This document shows positions 51,038 to 63,000 of a stretch of 64,000 bases of DNA, one piece after another. The notes under the pieces were generated by a model. The model was not told where the DNA came from, did no database searches, and worked only from the letters and a program-made list of their open reading frames with translations. Source of the stretch: Nymphaea colorata. Lineage: Eukaryota > Streptophyta > Magnoliopsida > Nymphaeales > Nymphaeaceae. How positions within the stretch are numbered: position 1 is the first letter of the stretch; every line of letters begins with the position of its first letter. A program made the translations under genes and the position numbers. The DNA is taken from NCBI RefSeq assembly GCF_008831285.2, contig NC_045138.2, positions 27,747,934-27,811,933 on the forward strand. Direction: 5' to 3'.

Positions 51038-51083
<46 letters not shown>
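51017..51083. repeat. Self-complementary microsatellite (CA)n(AT)n(GT)n
   Basis: Twenty bases of CA repeat, a G, 28 bases of AT repeat, then 18 bases of GT repeat. The two outer arms are reverse complements and the centre is self-complementary, so the whole tract is one long palindrome. Confidence 0.95.
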
Positions 51084-54000
51084 CCATTGAGCGGTTCTGT
51101 CTCCTCCCCAAGACAAAAATTTTAGCTTCGCCCTTGCAATTTGAGATCTTACAATCAAGAACATGTCGGACATACTTCTAGAAATTTTCTTGTATAATTT
51201 CAGGGCATTATGGGTGTTCAACTAAGGTATTTAATTAATCACTAGACATCATGTCGCCATTATGAATCCTGGTCTCATTGAAATGGGGTCCGCCTTATAC
51301 GTCATACTTGTTCATTTTTCCTTTTTAGAGACCTTGCACTCCTTGCCGTCATCTCCTCCTGGTCATTGCGAATATTTAGCGAACCCAGGCAAAACTGGGT
51401 CTGGCCCAATGGACCTAGCTAGACCAAGAATTGAGGGTTTCTCAAATGTCGTTTCTCTGGAGCATTCTTTCATGGCTGTCCTACCATATATATTCCATTG
51501 ATGCAATAAAGCATGGCATCAAGAGTTGCATTGAGAAATGACTCTTGCATTTGCTATGTCAGTGGAAGAGCTACAAGCATGCCCTTTGCAAATGACAAAA
51601 GAACAAGAAAAGAGAAGGACCTTTTTTTGTTAAGATGCAAAGAATGCCCCTTCAATATTCTTTTGGAAAGACCCAAAAAATTCTCCCCCAAACAGACAAA
51701 AGATGTCAATCTCAATGAACAGATTGGGCTTCTTGAAGCTAGTTTCCAAATGGGCAGGACCTAATTTTGTTGTTTGCTTCCACATATGGGTCATCAACCA
51801 ACTATAATTCTAACAAAAGCAAGATTCAAATCACAACGTTTCAGCACAAAATTCAGCTCGAAACCACACTAAAATGGAAGAAACGACAGAGGGATGCAGA
51901 ACTATCAAGCATGTCGAATTAGGGTTTTAGGTGGTTGATTAGAAAAAGGAAAAAAAAAAAAAAGAAAAAGTTGGCGCAATCGATCAAGAATAAATATTGT
52001 TCATGTTGTTGTCATGGTTATTATTTTTTACTACTAGCAACAGCAGCGGCAGTTGCAAGATAGTCAACCTGGAGTTAGGTAAACTTTCACTATACGTGTA
52101 ATATTGCACATGGAGGGGCGACCAGAAAACAACCTTGTATGTAAAATATTTGCATTATCGATAGACATAACAAATGCTGTTTAGATGCAGATTGTCACAT
52201 TTAATGACCTGGGAATGCTTAATTTCACAACCTTTAGCATCGACATAGAGTTCAAAATGGATCACAGTGAAATGAGATTAGCAAACGGATCAGTCAAATA
52301 AGTTTTGTGCCATTGACATTCCTTGTTTAGATAGCAGAGACGAGGGAGGGTGCTCTTTCTGGCGAGCATTGGATGTTCAAGGATTGAGACGCGATGAGTT
52401 TGAGTTTCCATAAGAATAAAATGGACACGATCGTAATGCATTAATAAAGCACGCCATGATCTATCTTCCTCTCTCCGAGGGGGTTGCCGCAACATATGAA
52501 GTGGGGCTCGTAGGCCAATCACTATTTCGAATTTCTGGGACATTGAGTATTTAAGCTGCAAAAGGAGGCTATCGACAAACAAGTTGATATATGGCAATAG
52601 TAGTAATGCTGAAGCACCGAAAGCAGACCATATACCTTAAGAGAATGAAGGGTTGGGCAGAGACTTCGACCTTTTTAATCTAGTGGTGGCTCACCACCCG
52701 TAATCGTGATCCATCTTCTTGAAATTAAATTTATGATGGGCTGCGACAAATTTCTGGCTATTCAAATAGAAAATGCAAGGCATGATTAAAGGTACCATTA
52801 ATAGTTGTAGCGCATCAACCATGAGCTTAAAGGGAAAAGAGGAAAAGCTTTGGGATTTGATGCACGCGTAAGATTTCTAGGTGCCAATTATTATCAAGTC
52901 AAGAAAGAGCACCAAATGTATGACAAAATTTGCTTGATTTAATTGTCTTGAGAGGATATAAAAGGGAAAAGGCATGCAGCTAGGAAAAGGACGATGTCAT
53001 GTACAAGTTCTTTGCATTTTATGTTAAGATTTTCATAGCCAAACGTGAGACACATAGGCTTGTAAGTTTTTTTTTTTTTTTTTAACTATTAAAAGGAGAA
53101 AAGACAATTTTTTTGGGGCATCATTGAGTGACACCCTTAAGCATCTTTAAACATTAGATGTTTTTTTCTCTAATATGGTATTTAAGGCGTATTATGTGCT
53201 TTTCAATTCAATGTGGCGATGTAAAGACCTTATGAATAAAAAAATATAGAAACACCAAATAAAATGAAAGTAGAAGTTTGAAATCCTGGGGCGAGGGTTT
53301 TTGAGGCATTTAATCTCTTAAAAGAAGAGATAATGGTGCGGTCCTCTCATTTTCCTAGGCTCTGGCCCATTGGAGATTCCCCTTGTCCTTCTGCTCTGTT
53401 CATTTCATTTAACTCCACGAGTTGGGTTAAAAAAAAAAACGCGAAAAAGGACACCCCCGACACGTGAAAATTACTTTTAAAACACGGTTCTAACCTGTCA
53501 CCAAAAGCAAAGAAAAAAAAAAGGAAGAACGGCAATGCACGGTTCTTATCCGTTTTACCTTCTTACACTTCTTTTTAACCCCTTACAAATAATATCTATA
53601 CTCTCACCAATACATTATATACACCAACTTATAGGGCAGGATACCCTTTATCTTAAAGCTAGGCATTTGGCCTAAACCGATGTGATAAGAAGTCGGACTT
53701 ATGTGTGACGACCGGGCCCAACTTTGTATGATCCAGCCTGAGGCCTAGCCCGATTACATTACAATAAAAAAATATGTTTTTATATAATTTAATTTCTATA
53801 ATTAATTACAATGATATATATATATAAATAAAATATTATTGAAATAACTTATGAAGTCGATTTGAGTTTTGCCCAATTGTCGAACACCTGTCGGGTATTT
53901 GGCCCAATGCCTACACTATATGGCTCAAGTCTGAAAGCAGCTCTAGACTCTGAAAGCAAGGGGCAAGAGGAGAGCCGCATCGGTCCCCTATTGAAAGGGG

Positions 54001-55861
54001 AGCACGTAAAATATGGTGGCTTGATCTCAATTTATTGGCTTAGAGATCACAATAATAGTTAGTTTAATTGGCATAATTTGGATTTGGGTCTGCACTTCAT
54101 GGAAAGGAAGGCGAGAGGTTGGACCGGGCCTGGTTCTTACCCGGTAGTATCGTTTCTTTTTGGTCCTGAAAATTTTTAATGATCGGAAATGATATCCGCT
54201 CGGTTGCATCGGGATACGAGTCTTAGTAGTTGTCCAAATCTGGTATGGCTGAGGAGCGCGTGGACGGTAGACGGATCCTACGAGTTTGAACTCGGTAGGG
54301 ATGCCTGCATAATCGGTGACACATCTGGTCCCACTCAAGTTTAACAGAGTCACGTTATAGTTTCACCATATTTTAGTCCGGGTGGACCCGGTCACACCTA
54401 CTTCTCCGGTTCCGGATCTAGCGCAAGATCCAATTTATTTTCTGCTGAATCTTTGGAAAGGAATTGACTAGAAAAACGATGGGCTACCAATCTGGAGACT
54501 CTCTCTCTCTCTCTTACATGCAAATGTAATGGAATGAATATTTGCATAATGCATAATGAAGGGGAGACTTATCCCTTTTGATCCATGTTTTGTGGGAAGA
54601 GTTCGCAGAAGCCTATATAGGTTACAATTATTAGGCTTGTAATAGGTTCGGTAGCAGCCAAAATTGGGTCGTATTCATGTATACGCGGACTCCTATCTTT
54701 TGAGCAAATATTGGGCTGGTAAACATGGTGCGATGATGAATGTTATTCATATGTCCTACAATCAAATGCTACTAGACATAATGTCACACGACACCATGAT
54801 TCTCAAAATAAGTACATAAAATGTGTTCTAAGAACATAATGTTCTAAAAACATGGATAGTCGTGTTTGCTTGTCAAACATGAAATTGCGCTGACAAGAAC
54901 ATATGTCTTACCTTTGGAATAAACTTGACGCGTCGTATGCGTACAAGTGACTTGCAGAAGCTGGTTTCTATTGAAAGTTGCGAAAGAAAATCGATACTGT
55001 AAAATTATATCATTGTCTTACTCTTTTGAAAGCAGAAGGGCGGTCGATTTTGTGGAGATCTAGCAGGATGAACTCTTGTTGTTTGAGCATGATTGTTGCA
55101 TGTCGAGAAAAAATTGGAATTGAATCAATAATAAAAAAATGAATTAAGAATTGACAAAAAAATACATGACAATAATAAAAAAAATAAATAAATAACCCTA
55201 CAATTTTTCAACACTTTATGGCGTATGGCGCCTTGATATTGGACCACAAATTGAAATGACATGCTACCAATTAGATTCAAACAGGCCAATTCGAATGACC
55301 TGATCCACAACAATAGCATATAACCGTTCGTGAGACAAATAATCTTTAGAAAATTAAATCAGGATACGAATGAGAAAGTTTGCGAGTCTGGAGGCCAACA
55401 ACAAGAAGCGTCGTTGGAGATGTTTGAATGAAGGACTTTCTTTCTTTTCTTAACAACAGCAGGACGGGAGAGACCCGAATGAGGAAGGAGAAAAGGCTTG
55501 TGGAGGGGACAGTCCAGTGCATCTTTTCGTTTGCTGCAAGCATGTAGTAGTTGTTGATGTTTTGTCCCATGGTTTTCGTGGTAAGCTGGTAGCGCCAAAT
55601 GATATAATATACATTGAAACGTCTAGGTATGGAAGAGGGAGGGATGTTTTGTTTTGCCTCTTTTAACGCAAAATTTAAGATGTGTTTGAGATACACCCAG
55701 TTTCAACAAAACAACTTTTACCAAAGTGAGTGAATCGTCTAGTCCCTTAGGCTTACCCCCAGTTTTTCACGTAAAACATTGTCTTAGTAGTCTCATCACC
55801 CAAGCGAATATACCATCTCTAGAAAACTCATACATGATTGTACAAATCTTATTTTAATGAA

Positions 55862-55864
55862 ATA

Positions 55865-55899
<35 letters not shown>
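55862..55899. repeat. (TA)n microsatellite
   Basis: Nearly uninterrupted TA run with one G near the left end. Confidence 0.93.
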
Positions 55900-55902
<3 letters not shown>

Positions 55903-56809
55903 TATTTATTTATTTGAAGGTGTCATCCAAATGCAACCTTAAAAAGGTAATGCAACAAATTTTAGAGTGTAGCGCAACCAGCTTGGTACATTGACTGGTA
56001 GGTAGCTAGTCCCACTGGGGTGTTAACACTTCTGTTCTAAAGAGAAGGAAGTGATGTACATGTTTGAATGCAGCTCACAACCACTTTGATACCAACGTAG
56101 CTCTGTAGGCCGAAAAGAAAGGAAATTTGATTGGTAAGATGAAATACTCCATTTTGATATCGCAGTAGCTTTGGACATTGTAAGCGAAAAAGAAAGAAAA
56201 TTTGATTTAATACTCATCCATTGAAAGAGAAATCTTACGTCCAATTAGATAAACGATTCATCCAAGCCACAAGAACATTGAAAGAAGCCGAGAAACAGTT
56301 CTTTTTTTAAGGCAACATAAGCATTTGGGATGATATTAGAAAGCAGGAAGCTGACATTTCGCTGCCATCGTTGATCGGCTAAAATCTTCGGCATCGATCG
56401 GAAAATTTCCGACAGCAAAAAGGGTTTTGGCTCTTGCGCATCGAAAGGCGCACAAAAAAAAGTACCGTGACGGCTCATGGGACTAATTGGACTTCGGATC
56501 CCACCAAAACTGAAAAGACAAATCCATTGTACCCGCTATCGAGAAATCTAAGTCCCCTCTGTCCGGCGGTCACATGCCACCCAACGCAAAACTCCAAGAA
56601 GCTCGGCACGGAATCTGAACCCTCCCCCCAACAGGGTCCACAATAAAATCCAACCCGACCCGACCCGAATCATAAATGCCCGGGCACCAGACTATCGTAC
56701 ACGAAGCGTAGCTCGCCAACCCCGAGGCCGAAAATATAAAAAGAAAATAAAAAAAAAAGGGGAGCGTCCTTGTCACGCGCATCCCGAGATGGGGCCACAG
56801 CGAGGTCGA

Positions 56810-57053
56810 CACGTGGCGGGCATCCCGGGAGGCCTTGGAAAGCCGGGGCCCACGCGCCACGCGTACGGGCTAAGGCGCGGAGGCTCCCGTGGCCGCCCAC
56901 GTGATCGATCGCCACGTGTCGATCGGCTGTACGGAGAGGGTTTGTGGCCGCACGATCTGAAACCGGTACGACGGCGCGATAACTATGAGCGTCGGGTCGG
57001 GAGGAGAGGAGAGGGCGATCGCCAGATGCAGGGCACCGGCTCCGCTTCACGTG
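56810..57053. promoter_or_regulatory. Cluster of four CACGTG G-boxes in a GC-rich island
   Basis: CACGTG occurs at 56810, 56898, 56913 and 57048. The first (ACACGTGGC) and third (CCACGTGTC) match ABA-response elements in core and flanks. bZIP and bHLH factors bind such sites. They lie about 1.7-2.0 kb upstream of the zinc-finger start. The ORFs on both strands here look like by-products of GC content. Confidence 0.55.
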
Positions 57054-58658
57054 ACGGGGGAGCTTAGGTGGCGGGGAATCCGATCGCCCCGTGTAACCAT
57101 CTCCAAGGGAGAGAGAGGCAGAGGGGTGAGGCCCCTCTGCTCCCCTCCACCGATCCGGTTCGCCCCATCCGAGTCTTTTCTTCTGACCCCACGGCGGAGC
57201 TGGAATTTATCATCCATCGGTTGGCCATTCGATCCTGTGTCAACTGGCGACCATTTTAACGCGGAAACCTGAGTCAAAGCCCACCTTCTTTTCTTTTTTT
57301 TTGTTCTCGCGTTCAACTTGGCCGTATCGCAATTTGGAAGAATCGGTGCTCGGGTTGAGGGCAGGCGCACCGATACGGAGGCCCCTTCGACCAATCGTGG
57401 TGACAACATATCTTCTTCGCAGGGGAGACCGACGGTTCACATCCTCGCAGTCGCATGGCCGAGCCCTAACTCGACGCCACGTCGGCAGCCCCTTTCTTTT
57501 TTTTTTTTTTTTTTTTCACCCTAAAGAAAGTAATTAAATTGTGAAATAAATCGTCCCCACGTCCCCATCCCTCCTTCATTGCACCTCCTCTTCCTTCTAT
57601 TGGCCTCCGCCTTTTGACGAAATCTCGGTGCTGCCCTCCACGATTTGGTTTCTTTTTAATGTGACGGATTAGCAATAAATCCACAGAGGAGGCTGTCTGT
57701 CTACACGCTAAAGTGGCATTAACTTTAGTTCTTTAACAGGTAACGATATAATAACTTGAATGATGTTAACAATTTTGTCTTTACTGGAGAAAAAAGAAAA
57801 GAGTTGAAGAGGGGGAAAGAAAAAAAAATTTGAGGAGTCAGTAGAGCTTTTGGGGTTTCCTTTTCCTTGCTTGGTTAATGCTAACATCAAGCACTTCCTT
57901 CTTGTCAAATCAATCGTTGCAAGAAAATGAAAAAATTGAAGTATGTACAACCATGGCCGCAAATTCACTACACTAAACGTTAAGCAAATCCACTCAATTA
58001 ACCTAACAAAAACATGGTTTTAACTTCTTTTGCCCTTTACTTGTGGCTTTCATCACAATTCACAACAACAAGCAAAATTTGACAAAATTCCACTCTTCAA
58101 GCTTTGGAGCCAACTTAACTCAAAGAAAAGCATATGTAACTTTCAATATATTTGAGTGAAAAGTGTGATTTTTTTTTTTTTCTTTCCTTGGGCTTGTGTA
58201 AAAAGTGGGAGAGTCGAGGGCCAATTTGAGTGAGTAGGAAAAAAGACGAGAAACTTGACTGACCACCGTGCTTAAAAGAATTTAGTCAAGAAGCGGGCGG
58301 ACTGAAATCCCGGAGAAGAAATTTGAAGGGTAAAATGGGAATGTAGGACCCTCATTTTCTTCCGTCGAATTTAATCTTTTTAATTTTTGCCCGCAGTAAA
58401 TATACGAATCCACCGCCTCAAAGACCTCAAAACGGTGACCGTTAATAATATTTTAGCGAGGGAGTGGTGGGGCCGAGGAACAACACTCCACACCGTCGTT
58501 AACCATGGTTAAGCGCCTAACCCTGGAATCTGGTTAACTCCCCCTCTTTCTGTCTCCGAGCTAATATATTGGGACGACCCTCGTTGTTGGTTTTTCGCAG
58601 CGCAGACGGTCACCTCCCCCCCTCCCTCGAAAGACCATCATCGCCACCGCCATTGAAG

Positions 58659-58684
58659 TTCCTTCCTTCCTTCCTTCCTTCCTT
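58659..58684 (+). repeat. (TTCC)n run in the zinc-finger 5' leader
   Basis: Six tandem TTCC units within a generally pyrimidine-rich leader, about 80 bases before the start codon. Confidence 0.9.
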
Positions 58685-58748
58685 TCCCCACCACCAGAAA
58701 CCCTAAAACCACCATCCATCCATCCTCTGATCGTCCTCCTTCCAGTGT

Positions 58749-58757
58749 ATGGTGTAG
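58749..58757 (+). promoter_or_regulatory. Two-codon upstream ORF
   Basis: ATG GTG TAG ends eight bases before the main ATG at 58766 and is the only upstream ATG in the probable leader. Its own context is weak (T at -3), so most ribosomes may scan past. Confidence 0.6.
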
Positions 58758-58765
58758 TGCACACC

Positions 58766-60091
58766 ATGTTGGGTGAGAGCGCTTCGATGGACCACGCACC
58801 GCCATGGTCGCTGTTCGGCGAGCCCGGCGCCTTCCCAGAGCCCTACTCCCCCGGGACCTCGCCCGGCTCCGCCCGCGTCCTCACCCTTCCGGTGAGCGGC
58901 GTCACCATCCCTCACGGTCAGAACCAACTTGTTCACGATGCTTTCGCCGTTGGAGGCGGCGGAGGTTCGCCCGAGCCTGGCGGGTTTCACAAGGACTCGT
59001 CCGGCGACGTTCTCGCTGCGCTGCAGCTGCAGCGCTTCCTCCCCTCGAACAACGAGGGCTCGGAGGCCGGCGGCGCGGTCGACGCGTATTCGTGCGACGA
59101 GTTCCGGATGTACGACTTCAAGGTCAGGCGCTGCGTCCGTGGCCGGAGCCACGACTGGACCGAGTGCCCCTATGCTCATCCTGGGGAGAAGGCGAGGCGG
59201 AGGGATCCTCGTAAGTTTCACTATTCCGGCACGGCTTGCCCGGACTTCCGGAAGGGGAGCTGCAAGCGCGGAGACGCTTGCGAGTTCGCGCACGGCGTGT
59301 TCGAGTGCTGGCTTCATCCTGCGCGCTATCGTACACAGCCCTGCAAGGATGGAACCGCCTGCCGCCGGAGGGTGTGTTTCTTCGCCCACACTCCCGAGCA
59401 GCTGCGCCTCCTGCCTCAGACACAGCCCGGCCAGGCTCAGACCGTGTCTTCCCCTCGCCTCGCTGCTCATTCTCTCGGCGACTCCTACGATGGTTCCCCG
59501 CTCCGTCAGGCGCTCGCCGCGGGGCTCGACCTCGATAGCTATCTCGCTAAGTCGGCGATGATCTCGTCCCCGACCTCCATCCTAGTCGGCCATGGAGTCA
59601 CCTCGCCTCCGGCCATTTCCCCGCCGTCGTCTCCCTGTGGTTCCCCTCCGCTTTCCCCTGCTGATGCCTCAAACCCTAACCATTCTTCCTACATCTGTGC
59701 CTTCTCCCCTCGCCGGACCCTTCCGACGAATTCAATGTGCGACATGCTGGCTTCTCTTCGCAATCTGCAGATCAGCAAGGCGAAAACCACGGCATGGCCG
59801 GCGGCACAGTTCTTGAACTCGCCTCGCGGCGCTTCCAGCCTTCGTCCGGGGCACAGCAGCCTGCCGGCGACTCCTACCGGCTGGGCTGCGGCGCCTGATA
59901 TCTGGGATTGTAAGTTTGGCCCCGCCGGTTGCGGCGGACTCGGTTTGGACCTGGAGGAGGAGGAGCCCGCGGAGAGGGTGGAGTCTGGTCGGGACGTGCG
60001 GGCGAAAATGTTCGCGAGGCTCAGCAAGCAGAATTCCCTGGAGCGTCCGGAGACGCCGGACGTCGGTTGGGTCTCCGAGCTCGTCAAGTGA
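58766..60091 (+). CDS. Arginine-rich tandem CCCH zinc-finger protein (RR-TZF)
   Basis: 441-residue, single-exon gene, as is usual for plant RR-TZF genes. Members bind AU-rich mRNA and shuttle between nucleus and cytoplasmic P-bodies or stress granules, affecting ABA, GA and stress responses. The arginine-rich region reads [20 protein letters not shown], then [20 protein letters not shown]. Finger 1 is [19 protein letters not shown] (residues 158-176, C-X7-C-X5-C-X3-H). A 16-residue spacer follows. Finger 2 is [16 protein letters not shown] (193-208, C-X5-C-X4-C-X3-H). All eight metal ligands are present. The C-terminal half is Ser/Pro-rich and ends [13 protein letters not shown], a motif shared with C3H20/C3H49-type members. 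The start is the ATG at 58766 ([10 protein letters not shown]); an in-frame GTG further up is not taken as a start. GC content is high throughout. The large antisense frames are by-products. Confidence 0.95.
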   Translation: MLGESASMDHAPPWSLFGEPGAFPEPYSPGTSPGSARVLTLPVSGVTIPHGQNQLVHDAFAVGGGGGSPEPGGFHKDSSGDVLAALQLQRFLPSNNEGSEAGGAVDAYSCDEFRMYDFKVRRCVRGRSHDWTECPYAHPGEKARRRDPRKFHYSGTACPDFRKGSCKRGDACEFAHGVFECWLHPARYRTQPCKDGTACRRRVCFFAHTPEQLRLLPQTQPGQAQTVSSPRLAAHSLGDSYDGSPLRQALAAGLDLDSYLAKSAMISSPTSILVGHGVTSPPAISPPSSPCGSPPLSPADASNPNHSSYICAFSPRRTLPTNSMCDMLASLRNLQISKAKTTAWPAAQFLNSPRGASSLRPGHSSLPATPTGWAAAPDIWDCKFGPAGCGGLGLDLEEEEPAERVESGRDVRAKMFARLSKQNSLERPETPDVGWVSELVK

Positions 60092-63000
60092 GCGTTTCTT
60101 TGTTCTGGTTTTTTCTTTTTCCGTCGGCCCTTTTGGGTATTCCGTCGAGATTTCTGGCGGTCGACGGCTGGATATTGTTGGTATTCCGCCCGGGTTTTGT
60201 GAATAGCGGCTTCTAGGGGATGGATGATAGATAGTAAGAGAATGAAAAAAGCAAAAAGAAATAGGGGGGTCTAGGAAAAATTCAAGGAAACTCTTTGATT
60301 TGTCTAAATTTGTAAATAGAAGGTGGAACGGACGTGAATGTCACGCAGCTTTGGCCTGAAGGTTGAAAATATTTTTGTACAGGAGAGGAGCAAGATGGTA
60401 AATTGCCCGTTTCGGTAGGGGCTGCCGGGAAAGGGGAAAGGAGGAGCAGCGGCAGCGGAACTGTCTTATCTTTATTCACGTTTTTGGTCCTTCATTTTGT
60501 TTCCTTTTGTGCCCTTGTGTATTCCGAAATGATCTTATGATTCCATTGGCAACCCTTCTCCCTTTTTTTTTTTCTTCTTTTTTAAATGTGTAATGTAATT
60601 ATGTAATCGAACGCATTTTCCTGAGTAGAATGAAAGTGATTTATGGCATTATTATTTTTCTTTTCACACCGCCTTGTCCTTCGTTGGGAGACAAGATTTG
60701 ATTTATTTTGTATTTTGCGGGGCCCTGTGGATAATTTTTTCTTTTTTATTCCATTGTTGGGGAAATATTGTTAGGATGTGGGGGCATTGTGGTCATCTCA
60801 TCTCATCAAGAAAAGATGTTACGGGCTTCAGCCGGTTCCGATGGCCAGCTTCTTCTCTTTTCGATCGAGCTTGGACCGGCACTGTTGTGTTTCTCATGGA
60901 AATGGCGATTTGTGTGATGGGCATTTTCGGCATCCGGTCCTTTGACCGGACCGGACAGCGATTAGATTGAATTTAGAGGTTGCCCTTGGAGCAAGAATCC
61001 GTGGTCTTTCTCCCTCTTGTCCTTTTTTTTTCTTTCGTCCGTCCCAAAGCTCTATATTTATTTTTGCCTGTCCTAAGAAATGAAAGCAGGAAGGAACTGA
61101 GATTTCTTTTGAAGGACGCGTCTTTTCACGTGCCTAAAGCCGATCGACTCGCCCCTTTGATCTTGCTGCTTTCTTTATGGAGAGGGGGATGAGTCATGAT
61201 GAAGGGATCTGGAGTTTTTTTTTTTTTTTTTTTTTTTTTTCTTAAAAAGGATTTCTTAGTGTTTTTTTAGTTTATAAAAAAGAAAAAGGAAAACTGAAGT
61301 GGCCTTGTACATCTATCTACTCTCAAATACAAAATCCCGTCTGTCTTATCGTGTTTGATTCGGGAGGGTTTTGGGGGGGATGGGGCCCCAGCCCAGCCCA
61401 GCCCTCTTGGGGAGTTTGGCGGCCTTAGATAATTAATAAAAGAGGTATTCTGGCTTCTAGGGTTCTGAGGGGGTCTTGTCAGGAGTTGAGGGGGGCGTGG
61501 GTCCGCAGCTCCCCAGTCGGCAGATTTAGATTGGATAACGGAACAAATTGGGGGAATACGAGCAGCTAGTGCTCTCTTCCCATTTACTATTTCAGAACGG
61601 ACGGGGGCGGGGCGGGGCCCATGAGAGAAAGCGCCCTTCCCCGTCTTCAATCTTCATCTCCCCCTAAAGTAAAAACAAGTAATATATCTTTATCGTCTTT
61701 GTATCGCAAGTTATGGATCTCCGTATTATTTATTTTTTAAGCTTCATAAGCATTTTTAGTGGCTTTGAGATTACTTTGAGATTGCAAGATATCTTTTTCA
61801 CTGAGAAGAAGTCGTGGGTGTGTTCTCTGACATTGCTTGGGATCCAAGTCACCAGGAACAGACGGTGGGGAACGTTGCATCTAAAGAGTCTGCCGCAGAA
61901 TTTGGCCCCATCCCTGTCAGATGAATTATTTTCAAAGCATTTGTTTTCCAATCTTTGATATGTCGGGAGTTGCGGCAGTACAAAATAAATAAATAAATCC
62001 TGCTTTGAATTAAACGCCACGAGAAGCTAGCTTGATATAATGTATACTTACTCAGTTTTTTCCTTGCTAGTTATGAGCCTTAGTAAGGAAAATTTAATGG
62101 CCATTCTACAGGAACAAGTTACCAACCAACTAACTCGCTTCTGCATCTTTTGGTAAGTAAATAAACCGCTACCCATGATGAGATAAGCAAAGCATCCACC
62201 AGACCAGACAAAAGAAAGAGATAAGAGGGCCAGGAATCGCGTTAATTGTAGTGCCGTTTCAAGGCATCATCGAACTTGGCATTTGCAGCAAATTAATGAA
62301 GCAACATGTTCCCTGGGTACGCGGGTTTTGTGTCTGCTGCTTTAGGACTTCTCCCTTTGTTTTTGATTCATTATAAAACTATCAAGTATTTGAGAGTTGG
62401 AGGCAGGTAGATATCATAGGTCCCGTTTGGCTGTTCTTGCTGGTCACTACGTAGGACCCAATCTTTTTCACATCACAAGGTCCTGTTCTTTTGCTTTTAG
62501 GCAAGCACTGCACTTGATTGTTCTGGAGAAACAGTCACTTTTGCATGTGAAAGGATTTTAAGAAAGTTTTTTTCCCTTCTTTTTCTTTCCTTGCGTAAAA
62601 CTGTTCGAAGCTCGAGTTCGATGTCGCCAGCGAAAAGAAAAGGCTGCCGAGCACATTGGAAGACTCCAAACATGTCTCCACTTATATATATATGCTCTCT
62701 CAAGTGGCGTCCTTTTTGAAGGCAACTTTGGCACCACTCTTGTTGTAGTGAGTAGAGGGAGAAAATCACAGATTCTTGTGTAGGTAAAAGTTTTGGGTCT
62801 GAGAAGAGGGAGGAGGTGGTCGGAAAAAAGAGTTGGGTGGCAGCTCCAAACGCCCTTTCGGAGGACATTTAAGGCGTGTTTGATTGACAGTCAAAACTTG
62901 ATTTGAAAACATAAACCAAGTTTCAAACACCAGGTTTTCACAAACACTACATTTTTTTAGGATGTCCACAAAGCACAAACTATGCATTTTTATAGCAACC

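Larger units (their letters stand above)
40207..58560. other. Gene-free spacer of about 18 kb
   Basis: No frame resembles a known protein and none is long. The region is AT-rich, with MITE-like elements (40312-40570, 46908-47192, 49494-49690), degenerate GGAGCC-bearing repeats (about 46560-46740, 48820-48975, 50735-51150), several microsatellites, and GC-rich decayed repeat tracts at 53640-53960 and 54100-54450. A GC-rich island follows at about 56430-57500. The last kilobase leads into the zinc-finger gene promoter. Confidence 0.6.

Noticed and set aside
56570-57537. Dense ORFs on both strands in the GC-rich island
   Set aside because: High GC lowers stop frequency; the translations are Arg/Gly/Pro-rich with no domain.
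58703-59561. 255-codon minus-strand and 210-codon plus-strand ORFs over the zinc-finger gene
   Set aside because: Shadows of the GC-rich zinc-finger coding frame, which has clear motifs.
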